This document shows positions 17,160 through 25,588 of a stretch of 34,987 nucleotides of DNA, piece after piece; within the stretch, counting starts at the first letter, position 1; every line of letters begins with the position of its first letter. The stretch comes from Bdellovibrionales bacterium (GTDB lineage: Bacteria; Bdellovibrionota; UBA1018; CAIMNF01). The stretch covers positions 1 through 34,987 of the forward strand of contig CANBTI010000020.1 in NCBI GenBank assembly GCA_947372355.1, read 5' to 3'. A program made the position numbers and the translations under genes. The notes beneath the pieces were generated by a model. The model saw nothing but the letters and a program-made list of their open reading frames with translations, searched no databases and was not told the origin of the DNA.

Positions 17160-17705
17160 TTATTTACCGCCGGCAGCTGCTTTACCTGCTTTTTTGACGA
17201 TGTGTTCATTTGTGTAACGAATTCCTTTACCTTGATAAGGCTCAGGAGGTCTAATTCCACGAATTTTATCAGCAACCATACCAATCAACATCTTATCGTA
17301 ACCGGTAAGAACGATGTGAGTATTTGCATCAACTTTTGCCTGAATTCCTTCTGGCAATTGAAAATCAACTGGATGAGAAAAACCAACTGTTAAGGAAAGA
17401 ACGTTTCCTTTAGCAGCAGCACGATAACCTACACCAACGATATCAAGTTCTCTTGTAAAACCTGTTGATACACCAGTTACCATGTTTTGAATTTGTGTGC
17501 GAATTACGCCTTGAAGAGCATCAGCATTACCATAGGTTTCATCCTTGATAACGTTAATTTCTTGAGCGTCGATTTTCGGATTAACTCCGTTTGGAATTCT
17601 AAAAGACAATTTTCCTTTAGGTCCTTCAACCTTAAGAATTTGACCTTTAAAATCAATCTTAACACCGGAAGCTATTTTAATTGGGGCTTTTCCTACACGT
17701 GACAT
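17160..17705 (-). CDS. rplF: 50S ribosomal protein L6
   Basis: SRVGKAPIKIASGVKIDFKG opens a typical two-domain L6 of 181 residues. The C-terminal motif IRPPEPYQGKGIRYTNEHI contacts the sarcin-ricin loop region. A short KKAGKAAAGGK tail ends it. Its ATG directly abuts the rpsH stop with no spacer. Confidence 0.98.
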   Translation of the reverse strand: MSRVGKAPIKIASGVKIDFKGQILKVEGPKGKLSFRIPNGVNPKIDAQEINVIKDETYGNADALQGVIRTQIQNMVTGVSTGFTRELDIVGVGYRAAAKGNVLSLTVGFSHPVDFQLPEGIQAKVDANTHIVLTGYDKMLIGMVADKIRGIRPPEPYQGKGIRYTNEHIVKKAGKAAAGGK

Positions 17706-18107
17706 TTACCAAACCTCACAAAGAATTTCGCCGCCCACTTTATTTTGAGCAGCTTTTTGGCTAGCTAAAACACCCTTAGAAGTAGAAAGAATAGATGTAC
17801 CCACTCCTCCTAAAACTTTAGGAACTTCAGCAATACCTGTATATTTACGAACTCCTGGTTTACTCACTCTACGAATACCACGAATTACGCTTGCGCCTGT
17901 ATCATCATACTTAAGATAAATCTTAAGAGATACATGCCCATCTTCATCGCGTACTAGACGAAAGTTTTTAATAAAACCTTCTTCTTTAAGTACTTTTACG
18001 ATGTTTGCCTTTAAACGTGATGCTGGAACTTCCACTTTTTCGTGTTTTTCCATGCATGCGTTTCTAATGCGTGTAAGTAAATCTGCTACTGGATCTGTCA
18101 TACTCAT
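17706..18107 (-). CDS. rpsH: 30S ribosomal protein S8
   Basis: SMTDPVADLLTRIRNACMEK and the C-terminal GVGTSILSTSKGVLASQKAA (with VGGEILCEVW at the end) define S8 (133 residues), an early 16S-binding assembly protein. In E. coli S8 represses the spc operon; no matching leader site can be identified by eye here. It follows the S14 gene by 12 bases. Confidence 0.98.
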   Translation of the reverse strand: MSMTDPVADLLTRIRNACMEKHEKVEVPASRLKANIVKVLKEEGFIKNFRLVRDEDGHVSLKIYLKYDDTGASVIRGIRRVSKPGVRKYTGIAEVPKVLGGVGTSILSTSKGVLASQKAAQNKVGGEILCEVW

Positions 18108-18119
18108 AATTTAACCCTC

Positions 18120-18305
18120 TTACCAACTTGACTTCGTAACGCCTGGGAGTAATCCCTTTACCGCTAAATTACGGAAGCAAATACGACACATATTAAATTT
18201 TCTCATGTAAGCTTTTGAACGCCCACAGAGAGGACAACGATTTTTTTGTCTCGATTGGAACTTTGGTTTATCATTCATTCTTACGAGCTTAGTTTTTTTA
18301 GCCAA
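18120..18305 (-). CDS. rpsZ: 30S ribosomal protein S14, short zinc-binding type
   Basis: The 61-residue protein has CPLC (24-27) and CRIC (40-43), the zinc-binding C+ short form (also called rpsN type Z). It ends LPGVTKSSW as in the family. The start codon is TTG (18303-18305), supported by AAGGAG eight bases upstream and by the family-typical MAKK beginning. It lies between rplE and rpsH. Confidence 0.97.
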   Translation of the reverse strand: MAKKTKLVRMNDKPKFQSRQKNRCPLCGRSKAYMRKFNMCRICFRNLAVKGLLPGVTKSSW

Positions 18306-18336
18306 GGGAAGTCTCCTTCTTCATCCTACTCTTAAA

Positions 18337-19020
18337 TTATTTTTTAAACGGCATTCCCATTTCAGCGAGAAGTGCACGTGCATGTTCGTTATTGTTTGCA
18401 GTGGTAACGATTGTGATCGTTAAACCGCGAACTTTATCTACTAAATCATAATTCACTTCAGGAAAAATGATTTGTTCACGAACTCCTAAAGAATAGTTAC
18501 CGCGACCATCAAATGACTTCGCACTAACACCTTTAAAATCTCGAATACGTGGCATAGAAATATTTACTAAACGATCGAAAAACTCGAACATTCTAGCGCG
18601 ACGTAAAGTTACAGCTACTGCAACTGCATTTCCTTTACGTACTTTAAAAGCTGCAATCGCTTTTTTAGCTCTAGTCATGATCGGTTTTTGGCCTGTGATA
18701 GCCATAATATCGTTCATAGTACTATCAAGTACTTTTGGGTTTCCGATTGCTTCTTTAACAGCACAGTTCACAACGATTTTTTCAAAACGTGGAACTTGCA
18801 TAGAGCTCTTGAAACCAAATTGTTTCATCAAAGTTGGAACCACTACATTTTTGTAATGTTCTTCTAAGCGAATAGCATAATCAGGAGAAACTTTTAACTC
18901 ACCAGCAGCTGTAACTTTTACGCTGTTTGCTAGTGCAGCCTTTTCTCTTTTTCCAGAAGATTTTGTTGCTTCTGTTTTAGGCTTTGCTTCTTTTTTCTTT
19001 TCATCTTTTACTTCAGACAC
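18337..19020 (-). CDS. rplE: 50S ribosomal protein L5 with N-terminal extension
   Basis: The L5 body starts near residue 48 ([20 protein letters not shown]) and includes [20 protein letters not shown] and [21 protein letters not shown]5 binds 5S rRNA and the P-site tRNA. At 227 residues it is about 48 longer than E. coli L5, because of a Lys/Glu/Ala-rich N-terminal leader ([20 protein letters not shown]). The GTG start at 19018-19020 is supported by GGAGG eight bases upstream. Confidence 0.98.
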   Translation of the reverse strand: MSEVKDEKKKEAKPKTEATKSSGKREKAALANSVKVTAAGELKVSPDYAIRLEEHYKNVVVPTLMKQFGFKSSMQVPRFEKIVVNCAVKEAIGNPKVLDSTMNDIMAITGQKPIMTRAKKAIAAFKVRKGNAVAVAVTLRRARMFEFFDRLVNISMPRIRDFKGVSAKSFDGRGNYSLGVREQIIFPEVNYDLVDKVRGLTITIVTTANNNEHARALLAEMGMPFKK

Positions 19021-19050
19021 GAGTTAGTCCTCCAAATATATCAAAAATTA

Positions 19051-19368
19051 TTATTTTTTAGCAGCTGCTGATTTTTCAATCAACTCGCCTTTTTTACCAC
19101 GTGTAAACTTAGTTGCACGTGTAGGTTTTTTAGTTGTTGGACTAATCAACATTACGTTTGAGTAATGTATTCCTAATTCTTTCTGAATCACTCCGCCTTG
19201 TGGATTTTTTTGAGATGGTTTTACGTGCTTTTTAGCAACGCTAACACCTTCCACATGAAGCTTCATTTTTGCAGCATCAACTTTCATCACTTTGCCTTGT
19301 TTGCCTTTATCTTTTCCAGCAACCACTGCAACCATGTCATTTTTACGAATAAATAATTTCGTCGACAT
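19051..19368 (-). CDS. rplX: 50S ribosomal protein L24
   Basis: The KOW motif (DMVAVVAGKDKGKQGKVMKV, residues 11-30) and KKHVKPSQKNPQGGVIQKEL identify L24 (105 residues), an assembly initiator of the large subunit near the tunnel exit. It ends in a short Ala/Lys tail. It lies 11 bases after rplN. Confidence 0.98.
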   Translation of the reverse strand: MSTKLFIRKNDMVAVVAGKDKGKQGKVMKVDAAKMKLHVEGVSVAKKHVKPSQKNPQGGVIQKELGIHYSNVMLISPTTKKPTRATKFTRGKKGELIEKSAAAKK

Positions 19369-19379
19369 TCTATACGCTC

Positions 19380-19748
19380 CTAAATCACTTCCGGTGCTAA
19401 TGAAATAATTTTCATAAAGCTTTTCGCACGTAATTCGCGGGCAACTGGCCCAAAAATACGTGTTCCTACCGGTTCGTTTTGGTTATTAATTAAAACCGCT
19501 GAGTTATTATCAAAACGGATATAAGTTCCATCTTTACGGTTAACTTCTTTTTTAGTTCTTACGATTACTGCTTTCATAACGTCCCCTTTTTTCACTTTTG
19601 AATTAGGAACCGCTTCTTTAACACTAACCACAATGATGTCACCAATAGATGCATATCTACGGCGTGAACCACCTAGAACTTTGATACACATTACTTTACG
19701 TGCACCAGAATTATCTGCAACATCTAGACGACTTTCTGTTTGAATCAT
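19380..19748 (-). CDS. rplN: 50S ribosomal protein L14
   Basis: [20 protein letters not shown] opens a canonical 122-residue L14, at the subunit interface and forming bridges to 16S rRNA. The family segment [20 protein letters not shown] is intact. It follows rpsQ by 29 bases. Confidence 0.99.
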   Translation of the reverse strand: MIQTESRLDVADNSGARKVMCIKVLGGSRRRYASIGDIIVVSVKEAVPNSKVKKGDVMKAVIVRTKKEVNRKDGTYIRFDNNSAVLINNQNEPVGTRIFGPVARELRAKSFMKIISLAPEVI

Positions 19749-19777
19749 AGGACTCTCCTTTGCTGTTTATGAACAGC

Positions 19778-20128
19778 TTAACCTTTCACCAGTACTTCGC
19801 CTGAAGCTGTACGAATGATTTTTTGTAACGCCCAACGTTTTTCTCTGCTTAATGGGCGAGATTCAACAATTAAAACCAAATCGCCAACTTTGCAGCGATT
19901 ATCTTCGTCATGAATTTTAAATTTATTTGTTTCAACGATGTATTTACCATACATAGCGTTTTTAACCTGACGCTCAACACGCACTACACATGTTTTCATC
20001 ATTTTATCACTTACAACAACACCAGTCATTGTACGACGGTGAAGTTTAGTTTCTTTAGAAGCATCTTTTACTACGTCAGTTTTTTTAGATGCGATCTTGG
20101 TAGTTTTTTTAGTTTTTAACTCTGCCAT
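19778..20128 (-). CDS. rpsQ: 30S ribosomal protein S17 with N-terminal extension
   Basis: The S17 OB-fold starts near residue 32 ([20 protein letters not shown]) and ends with [20 protein letters not shown]; it binds the 16S 5' domain. The first 30 residues are Lys/Thr-rich, so the protein has 116 residues against 84 in E. coli. It lies 11 bases after rpmC. Confidence 0.97.
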   Translation of the reverse strand: MAELKTKKTTKIASKKTDVVKDASKETKLHRRTMTGVVVSDKMMKTCVVRVERQVKNAMYGKYIVETNKFKIHDEDNRCKVGDLVLIVESRPLSREKRWALQKIIRTASGEVLVKG

Positions 20129-20139
20129 AATTAATATCC

Positions 20140-20334
20140 TTAAGCCTTTTGAGTTAGAAAAGTTTTCACTCTTGCTATCTCTTTACGTATTTTCCAAATC
20201 GTTGCCGTATTTTCTAGTTGGCCAGTAGATAACTTAATTTTGCTTTCAAATAAAGCTTTTTGATTTTCAGTTAACTTTTGTTCAAGCTCTTTTACAGACA
20301 AGTTGATCATTGATTCTAATTTCTTTTTCGCCAT
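20140..20334 (-). CDS. rpmC: 50S ribosomal protein L29
   Basis: This 64-residue two-helix protein has the L29 pattern ([20 protein letters not shown], then [15 protein letters not shown]). L29 lies next to L23 at the exit tunnel and helps dock nascent-chain factors. It starts eight bases after the rplP stop. Confidence 0.96.
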   Translation of the reverse strand: MAKKKLESMINLSVKELEQKLTENQKALFESKIKLSTGQLENTATIWKIRKEIARVKTFLTQKA

Positions 20335-20342
20335 AAAAACCT

Positions 20343-20855
20343 CTATTTTTTAGCCGCTTGCACTTCAGTTGGTTTTGAAGCTTTTTTAGCTGCTATTTTT
20401 GCAACGGAAACTGAAGTTTTCTTAGCAATTGCATCAGATTCCATCTTTTTATTAATCATTTTAAATTTTAATGGAAGCTTGTGACTAGCCAAACGAAGCG
20501 CTTCAAACGCCTCATTTTGGGGTACTCCAGCCATTTCAAAAACGATACGGCCTGGTTTAATCATCGCCGCCCATTCTTCAACGTTACCTTTACCAGAACC
20601 CATGCGAGTTTCAGCTGCCTTTTTAGTGATTGGTTTATGTGGGAAAATTCTTACCCAAATATTACCACCACGTTTCACGTGACGAGTCATCGCTACGCGG
20701 GCTGCTTCGATTTGTTTAGCTGTAATTCTTCCGCATTCAGAAGCTTGCAAACCAAATTCACCAAAGTGAAGAAGACCACCAGAACCTGCTTCCGCACGTC
20801 CTCTGTTCTTACCTTTTTGCTGTTTTCTCCATGCTACTCTTTTAGGAATTTGCAT
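20343..20855 (-). CDS. rplP: 50S ribosomal protein L16 with C-terminal extension
   Basis: The core ([60 protein letters not shown]) is L16, which binds near the A-site tRNA elbow and is needed for peptidyl-transfer centre maturation. The family normally ends near residue 137; here about 33 extra Ala/Lys-rich residues follow (170 total). The ORF begins [16 protein letters not shown], close to the usual start. Confidence 0.98.
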   Translation of the reverse strand: MQIPKRVAWRKQQKGKNRGRAEAGSGGLLHFGEFGLQASECGRITAKQIEAARVAMTRHVKRGGNIWVRIFPHKPITKKAAETRMGSGKGNVEEWAAMIKPGRIVFEMAGVPQNEAFEALRLASHKLPLKFKMINKKMESDAIAKKTSVSVAKIAAKKASKPTEVQAAKK

Positions 20856-20874
20856 TTTTTAGTTCTCCAGAGTC

Positions 20875-21561
20875 CTATTTCGTTTTTCCGTCACTGTTAA
20901 GAAGCGCTTTTGCTTCGATAGCAGCCTGACGTTTTAATGTTTGAACTTCACCGTGGTAAACCCAAACTTTTACACCAATAATTCCATAAACTGTATGAGC
21001 TTCTGCTGTACCATAATCAATGTTAGCTCTCAAGGTATGAAGTGGAACGCTGTCTTCGCTGTACCATTCAGCACGAGCAATTTCAGAACCACCCAAACGA
21101 CCAGCTACACGGATTTTAATCCCTTTAACACCTTGCTTGAATGCAGCAGTCATACATTTTTTCATTGCACGACGGAAAGCTACACGTTTTTCAAGTTGAG
21201 CTGCAACGTTTTCAGAAATCAATTGTGAATTTGCTTCAGGATTTTTAACTTCAATAATATTGAGTAAAATTTCGCTTGAAGAAAACTTTTGAATTTCTGC
21301 ACGAAGAGAATCAACTCCAGCACCCTTTTTACCGATCACGATACCAGGGCGAGCTGTATGAACGTTAATTTTCACTTTATTTGCTGCGCGCTCAATCTCA
21401 ATTTTAGCGATACCTGCAGAGTAAAGTTTCTTCTTCAATTCTTTTCTTAATTTAAGATCTTCATGAAGTAATTTTGCGTAGTCTTTTTTAGCGTACCAAC
21501 GACTATCCCAAGTTTTTGTTACCCCTAAACGAAATCCAATTGGATGTACTTTTTGTCCCAT
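20875..21561 (-). CDS. rpsC: 30S ribosomal protein S3
   Basis: [20 protein letters not shown] is the S3 N-terminus. The KH domain GxxG-type loop ([16 protein letters not shown]) and the C-domain ([37 protein letters not shown]) follow. S3 lines the mRNA entrance. The length (228) is usual. Its ATG overlaps the rplV stop by one base (TAATG), implying coupling. Confidence 0.99.
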   Translation of the reverse strand: MGQKVHPIGFRLGVTKTWDSRWYAKKDYAKLLHEDLKLRKELKKKLYSAGIAKIEIERAANKVKINVHTARPGIVIGKKGAGVDSLRAEIQKFSSSEILLNIIEVKNPEANSQLISENVAAQLEKRVAFRRAMKKCMTAAFKQGVKGIKIRVAGRLGGSEIARAEWYSEDSVPLHTLRANIDYGTAEAHTVYGIIGVKVWVYHGEVQTLKRQAAIEAKALLNSDGKTK

Positions 21562-21944
21562 TACTCAGCCTTCGCTTTCTTGCTGGTTTTCTTAGTCGAT
21601 TTTGCTTTTGTATCTTCAGCCACAGCTACACTTAAGTGACAGCTGTATTTTAAAATACGACTAGCAGAACCTTTAGCGCGAGCTTTGAAACGTTTTAGCG
21701 TTGCGCCCTTACCAACCAAGATTTTACTGATTACTAATTTATCGATATCCATCGTGCCTTTTTGTTCAGCATTTGCTACTGCGCTCTTCAAACATGAAGA
21801 GATTAAAGCAGCAACACGACGGCGTGGTGATAAAGCGAGGTAATTCATTGCTTGAGCAACAGATTTACCGCGAACTTCATTCGCCAACATACCTAGTTTT
21901 CTAGGTGTAATTCTAATATTTTTAATTGAAGACATTGTTTCCAT
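21561..21944 (-). CDS. rplV: 50S ribosomal protein L22
   Basis: [20 protein letters not shown] and the long beta-hairpin that reaches into the exit tunnel ([20 protein letters not shown]) identify L22. It has 127 residues (110 in E. coli), the excess being a Lys-rich C-terminal tail ([15 protein letters not shown]). The start at 21942-21944 precedes the internal ATG at 21933-21935, which is an alternative. Confidence 0.98.
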   Translation of the reverse strand: METMSSIKNIRITPRKLGMLANEVRGKSVAQAMNYLALSPRRRVAALISSCLKSAVANAEQKGTMDIDKLVISKILVGKGATLKRFKARAKGSASRILKYSCHLSVAVAEDTKAKSTKKTSKKAKAE

Positions 21945-21963
21945 AAATCACTCACCGCTCAGC

Positions 21964-22260
21964 TTATTTAGCTGCAGCGGATGCCCCCTCTGCTTTTTTA
22001 TCGGCAGCCGAGTGGCCACTGAATGTTCTAGTAGGTGCGAATTCGCCTAATTTGTGTCCAACCATGTTTTCAGTTACAAAAACAGGAACAAACTTCTTCC
22101 CGTTGTGAACTGCCAAAGTTAAACCAACAAACTCAGGTAGAACTGTAGATCTACGAGACCAAGTTTTAATCACTTTTTTGTCATTAGTGTCTTTAGCAAC
22201 ATTCACCTTTTTGAAAAGATGATCATCACAAAATGGACCTTTTTTTAATGATCTAGCCAT
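21964..22260 (-). CDS. rpsS: 30S ribosomal protein S19
   Basis: [20 protein letters not shown] and [20 protein letters not shown] define S19 (98 residues), which pairs with S13 in the 30S head. A short GASAAAK tail is added. It lies nine bases after rplB. Confidence 0.99.
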   Translation of the reverse strand: MARSLKKGPFCDDHLFKKVNVAKDTNDKKVIKTWSRRSTVLPEFVGLTLAVHNGKKFVPVFVTENMVGHKLGEFAPTRTFSGHSAADKKAEGASAAAK

Positions 22261-22269
22261 AATATCTCC

Positions 22270-23100
22270 TTATGCGCGCTTCACGATGAACGCATCGGTA
22301 CGTTTATTTTTACGAGTTTTATAACCTTTAGTTGGTTTACCCCATGGAGTAGTCGGATGACGTCCACCAGAAGATTTACCTTCACCACCACCCATAGGAT
22401 GATCGACAGGATTTTTCGCAACACCACGAACGTGCGGACGAATACCCATCCAGCGAGTACGGCCCGCTTTACCAATAGTAATATTTTCATGATCAAGATT
22501 TGAAACTTGACCAATAGAAGCTCTACAATTTGCATGAATCAAACGAATTTCTCCGCTTGGCATACGAACTTGGCAATATTCAGATTCTTTAGCCATCAAC
22601 TGAGCATAAGCACCAGCTGAACGACTTAATTTTCCGCCTTTACCAGGAGTCACTTCTAAATTGTGAATGAAAGTTCCTACAGGAATTAAAGACAACTTAA
22701 GATTGTTGCTTGGTTTAATATCTGCAGAATCACTAGCAATCACTTTATCGCCAACTTTTAAGCCTTCAGCAGCAATGATGAATTGTTTTTCACCATCAGC
22801 ATAAGAAAGAAGAGCAAGCCAAGCTGTGCGGTTTGGATCATATTCAATTGATAAAACGGTTGCAGGAATATTTTCCTTAGCGCGTTTGAAATCAACAACA
22901 CGGTACATTTGCTTATGTCCACCACCGATATAACGAACAGTGGTGCGGCCGTACATGTTACGTCCACCTGATTTAGATTTTGATTGGGTCAACTTTTTAG
23001 GACGTGAAGGCAATTCGGACTTTTTAGTAAGAACTGAAAAGTCAGCAACTGTCTTGTATCTTAATGTCGGCGTAGTAGGTTTAAAACTTTTAACTGCCAT
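22270..23100 (-). CDS. rplB: 50S ribosomal protein L2
   Basis: This 276-residue protein has the L2 hallmarks: [20 protein letters not shown] near residue 45, [13 protein letters not shown] and the C-terminal [20 protein letters not shown], which holds the conserved His implicated in peptidyl-transferase assembly. L2 bridges to 16S rRNA. Its length and position (between rplW and rpsS) are standard. Confidence 0.99.
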   Translation of the reverse strand: MAVKSFKPTTPTLRYKTVADFSVLTKKSELPSRPKKLTQSKSKSGGRNMYGRTTVRYIGGGHKQMYRVVDFKRAKENIPATVLSIEYDPNRTAWLALLSYADGEKQFIIAAEGLKVGDKVIASDSADIKPSNNLKLSLIPVGTFIHNLEVTPGKGGKLSRSAGAYAQLMAKESEYCQVRMPSGEIRLIHANCRASIGQVSNLDHENITIGKAGRTRWMGIRPHVRGVAKNPVDHPMGGGEGKSSGGRHPTTPWGKPTKGYKTRKNKRTDAFIVKRA

Positions 23101-23123
23101 AACGTTATCCTCTCAATCCTTTC

Positions 23124-23420
23124 CTATTGCTTTACTTGAAAAAGCTCAATTTTCTGACCTTGAATCAGAGTAATGATCGCTTTTTTCCAGTTAGAACGTT
23201 TGAATTCAAAACGTCCAGCACGCTTATTTTTACCGTGCATAACGATAGTATTGACTGCTTTTACTTTCACTTTGAAAAGTTGCTCTACCGCTTCTTTGAT
23301 CTCAGTTTTTGTAGCAGCATTATCTACTCTAAAAACATAACGGTTAGCAACTTCAGCAAGAGCCGTGCTCTTTTCGCTGATTACTGGTTTTTTTATAATA
23401 CTAAAGATTTTTTCTTGCAT
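23124..23420 (-). CDS. rplW: 50S ribosomal protein L23
   Basis: IIKKPVISEKSTALAEVANR and FKVKVKAVNTIVMHGKNKRA identify L23 (98 residues), the main docking site for trigger factor and SRP at the exit tunnel. It is 20 bases after rplD. Confidence 0.98.
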   Translation of the reverse strand: MQEKIFSIIKKPVISEKSTALAEVANRYVFRVDNAATKTEIKEAVEQLFKVKVKAVNTIVMHGKNKRAGRFEFKRSNWKKAIITLIQGQKIELFQVKQ

Positions 23421-23440
23421 AAATTATAACCTTTTTGCGC

Positions 23441-24070
23441 TTATTTCTCTGTTCCCAAACGAGCTTCGATTACTTTTACCGCATCCTGAGTGATCATTAA
23501 CCACTCGTGTCTTACGATATCGTAAACATTCAAACCTTCAGTACGAAGAACTCTCATACCTTTTAAGTTACGAATTGAAAGCTCAATATTGTTATCCGCT
23601 ACAGAAACAATGAGAGTTTTTTCTAATTTGAAAGTTTCAAGCAACATTTTTTTAGCAGCTTGAGTACTTGGTTTCGCAAATGAAATTTTATCAACAATGA
23701 TCAAGCGAGAAGCCTTAGCACGATCCGAAAGAGCTGAACGAAGAGCTCCTTGAACCATTTGCTTAGGAGTTTTCTCAGCATATGAACGTGGTTGAGGACC
23801 AAAGTTCTGACCACCACCCACTAACAAAGGTGAACGAGTAGAACCCTGACGAGCATTACCAGTACCTTTTTGCTTGAATGGCTTACGGCCTCCGCCGCGA
23901 ACTTCGCCTTTAGTTTTAGTTTTAGCTGTTCCTTGGCGACGATCAGCCAATTGAGCTTTAATCACTTGATGAACAAGAGCGTGATTAACTTCTGTTCCGA
24001 AAACAGATTCGTTAAGGCTAATTGTTCCTACTTTTTCTTTTTTCTGATTTAACAGTTCTAATGATGGCAT
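23441..24070 (-). CDS. rplD: 50S ribosomal protein L4
   Basis: The extended loop GEVRGGGRKPFKQKGTGNAR QGSTRSP reaches into the exit tunnel. The globular part ends MITQDAVKVIEARLG (209 residues). In E. coli L4 represses its own S10 operon by acting on the leader; the structured gap upstream of rpsJ and the rpsJ-rplC spacer here are possible places for such control. It begins one base after the rplC stop. Confidence 0.98.
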   Translation of the reverse strand: MPSLELLNQKKEKVGTISLNESVFGTEVNHALVHQVIKAQLADRRQGTAKTKTKGEVRGGGRKPFKQKGTGNARQGSTRSPLLVGGGQNFGPQPRSYAEKTPKQMVQGALRSALSDRAKASRLIIVDKISFAKPSTQAAKKMLLETFKLEKTLIVSVADNNIELSIRNLKGMRVLRTEGLNVYDIVRHEWLMITQDAVKVIEARLGTEK

Positions 24071-24071
24071 A

Positions 24072-24764
24072 TTACACCCCAGCCTTTACTGCTTTACGAA
24101 TGGTAACGATACCACTTCTTGGACCAGGAACGCTTCCGTGAAGAAGAACAATACCTGCTTCAACATCAACTTTTACAACTTTAACATTTTGAATGGAAAC
24201 CTTAACGTGACCCATGTGGCCTGGCATTGGTTTACCTTTGAATACTTTTCCTGGTTCAGCACGCATACCAATTGATCCAATTGATCTGTGATTCACTGAA
24301 GCTCCGTGAGTTTTATAACTTCCAGAGTAGTTGTACTTTTTCATTGTACCTTGGAAGCCTTTACCTTTACTCACAGCACTCACATCTACTAAATCACCAG
24401 CTTTGATGAAATCAGCAGAGAGTACATTTCCTTCTGATAAAGATTCAATTGCTTGATCATTATCAAAACGGAATTCTTGAGAATGGTAGTAACCAGGTTG
24501 TCCTGATTTTTTGAAATGTCCGTTTTCAGCTTTGTTCACACGGCTTTCTTTTTTAGGAAGAAAACCAATTTGAACAGCAGAATATCCGTGTTTTTCTGAT
24601 TTTTTAACTTGAGTTACGTAGTTTGGTTTCACTTCCACCACAGTAACGGCTAGAGAACGACCGTCTTCAGCGTAAACCTGAGTCATTCCTGATTTAACAC
24701 CAAGAATTCCACCGAGACCGGCAGAAAGAGTTGGCTTAGTATTTTGTTTTTGTGCTTCTTCCAT
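24072..24764 (-). CDS. rplC: 50S ribosomal protein L3
   Basis: LGVKSGMTQVYAEDGRSLAV, SKGKGFQGTMKKYNYSG and KPMPGHMGHVKVSIQNVKVV identify L3, which reaches the peptidyl-transfer centre. At 230 residues it is about 20 longer than E. coli L3, mostly from an N-terminal leader before the conserved LGVKSGMTQ. Gln148, the residue methylated by PrmB-type enzymes in E. coli, has its counterpart in GFQGT. It is separated from rpsJ by 162 bases, unusually far. Confidence 0.98.
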   Translation of the reverse strand: MEEAQKQNTKPTLSAGLGGILGVKSGMTQVYAEDGRSLAVTVVEVKPNYVTQVKKSEKHGYSAVQIGFLPKKESRVNKAENGHFKKSGQPGYYHSQEFRFDNDQAIESLSEGNVLSADFIKAGDLVDVSAVSKGKGFQGTMKKYNYSGSYKTHGASVNHRSIGSIGMRAEPGKVFKGKPMPGHMGHVKVSIQNVKVVKVDVEAGIVLLHGSVPGPRSGIVTIRKAVKAGV

Positions 24765-24799
24765 ATCCTCACCTTATTCATCCACTAGGATGATATTTT

Positions 24800-24850
24800 C
24801 TACTTTTTAGGCAAGTGCGGTTTTAAAACTTTAAAACCACCCTGTCTCAT
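24800..24850 (-). CDS. 16-codon mini-ORF in the rpsJ-rplC spacer, candidate leader peptide
   Basis: ATG at 24848-24850 and TAG at 24800-24802 enclose MRQGGFKVLKPHLPKK. A GGAGG Shine-Dalgarno lies eight bases upstream, partly in the loop of a perfect six-pair hairpin (24854-24869). The ORF contains a second hairpin (24819-24838). The strong ribosome site and the flanking stems suggest a translated control element, but a chance ORF is possible. Confidence 0.4.
   Translation of the reverse strand: MRQGGFKVLKPHLPKK
24819..24838 (-). repeat. Perfect hairpin inside the rpsJ-rplC spacer
   Basis: GGTTTTAAA and TTTAAAACC are perfectly complementary with a two-base loop. It lies in the mini-ORF, between two strongly expressed ribosomal genes, with no T-tract directly after, so it looks like an mRNA structure rather than a terminator. 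Confidence 0.5.
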
Positions 24851-24853
24851 CGT

Positions 24854-24869
24854 CGTTCCCTCCGGAACG
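24854..24869 (-). promoter_or_regulatory. Hairpin presenting a Shine-Dalgarno in its loop
   Basis: CGTTCC-GGAG-GGAACG forms a perfect six-pair stem whose loop is GGAG, the core of the ribosome site for the 16-codon mini-ORF. Opening or closing the stem could set mini-ORF translation and so affect rplC downstream. Confidence 0.4.
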
Positions 24870-24926
24870 AATGCAGACCCTTCTACTGGATATCTCTACC
24901 CGTAGACGCTCTATCTATACTAAAAA

Positions 24927-25241
24927 TTATGATTTAATCTCCACATCCACACCAGCTGACAAATCGAGCTTCATTAAAGAATCGATTGTTTGTTGAGTTG
25001 GCTCAACAATGTCTAACAAACGCTTGTGCGTACGTACTTCAAATTGCTCACGAGATTTTTTATCTACGTGAGGAGAACGGAGAACCGTGTACTTGTTGAT
25101 TACTGTAGGAAGAGGAATTGGACCTCTCACAACAGCACCAGTGCGCTTAGCTGTATTCACGATTTCCCAAACTGACTTATCCAAAACGCGAGCATCAAAT
25201 GCTTTTAACTTGATTCGAATTTTATGTTCAGTAACTGCCAT
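24927..25241 (-). CDS. rpsJ: 30S ribosomal protein S10 (NusE)
   Basis: [20 protein letters not shown], then [20 protein letters not shown] and [20 protein letters not shown], give a canonical 104-residue S10, a 30S head protein and NusB partner in transcription antitermination. It is the first gene of the S10 section, after a 347-base gap from fusA. Confidence 0.99.
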   Translation of the reverse strand: MAVTEHKIRIKLKAFDARVLDKSVWEIVNTAKRTGAVVRGPIPLPTVINKYTVLRSPHVDKKSREQFEVRTHKRLLDIVEPTQQTIDSLMKLDLSAGVDVEIKS

Positions 25242-25588
25242 ATCGATTCCTTCTATTAACTAAACTATGAGTAAAACTGAATAACTCTGCCGTACAACAC
25301 GACAAAGCCTCAGAAAAACCACGGTTAAATTTCGACCTAATGTTGCTCTCATCATTCGTTGGTATCAATTAATTGGCCTAAGCCTTTTAATCAATCCCCC
25401 CAGCTTGGCGTTCTTTGGAGAACTAGTGCTAACTTTTTCAACGGTTAAGTTGTGTTAGCGCTATCGGGTATTACCAAGCTAGACTACGAAATGTAGTAGC
25501 GGAGCTAAAATTTGGTGCGACAAGTTGGTATAAATAGCGAAAATATAAATACAAGACAAGTAAAAAGATTTATTTTTTAGATAAAAGT
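25242..25588 (-). other. 347-base fusA-rpsJ gap: S10 leader region, no tuf gene
   Basis: No convincing coding frame is present. tuf, which often follows fusA, is absent and I see no remnant of it. The segment holds several short inverted repeats, for example GTTCT-CCAA-AGAAC (25410-25423) and a CTAC/GTAG plus GCTA/TAGC stem near 25477-25502, and a promoter-like pair at 25531-25559. It most likely is the 5' leader of the S10 operon and could hold an autoregulatory structure. Confidence 0.45.
25531..25559 (-). promoter_or_regulatory. Weak promoter candidate for the S10 operon
   Basis: TTGTCT (-35, 25554-25559) and TATTTA (-10, 25531-25536) are 17 bases apart on the minus strand, in an A+T-rich stretch just past fusA. 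Both boxes match consensus only partly. If real, it leaves a leader of about 280 bases before rpsJ. Confidence 0.35.

Noticed and set aside
20481-20900. 139-codon plus-strand ORF opposite rplP
   Set aside because: Shadow frame over highly conserved L16; no ribosome site and an unlikely composition (many Ser, Thr, Phe).
24765-24926. tRNA gene in the rpsJ-rplC spacer
   Set aside because: The hairpins do not form a cloverleaf; there is no T-loop GTTCRA at the right place, nor a seven-pair acceptor stem.
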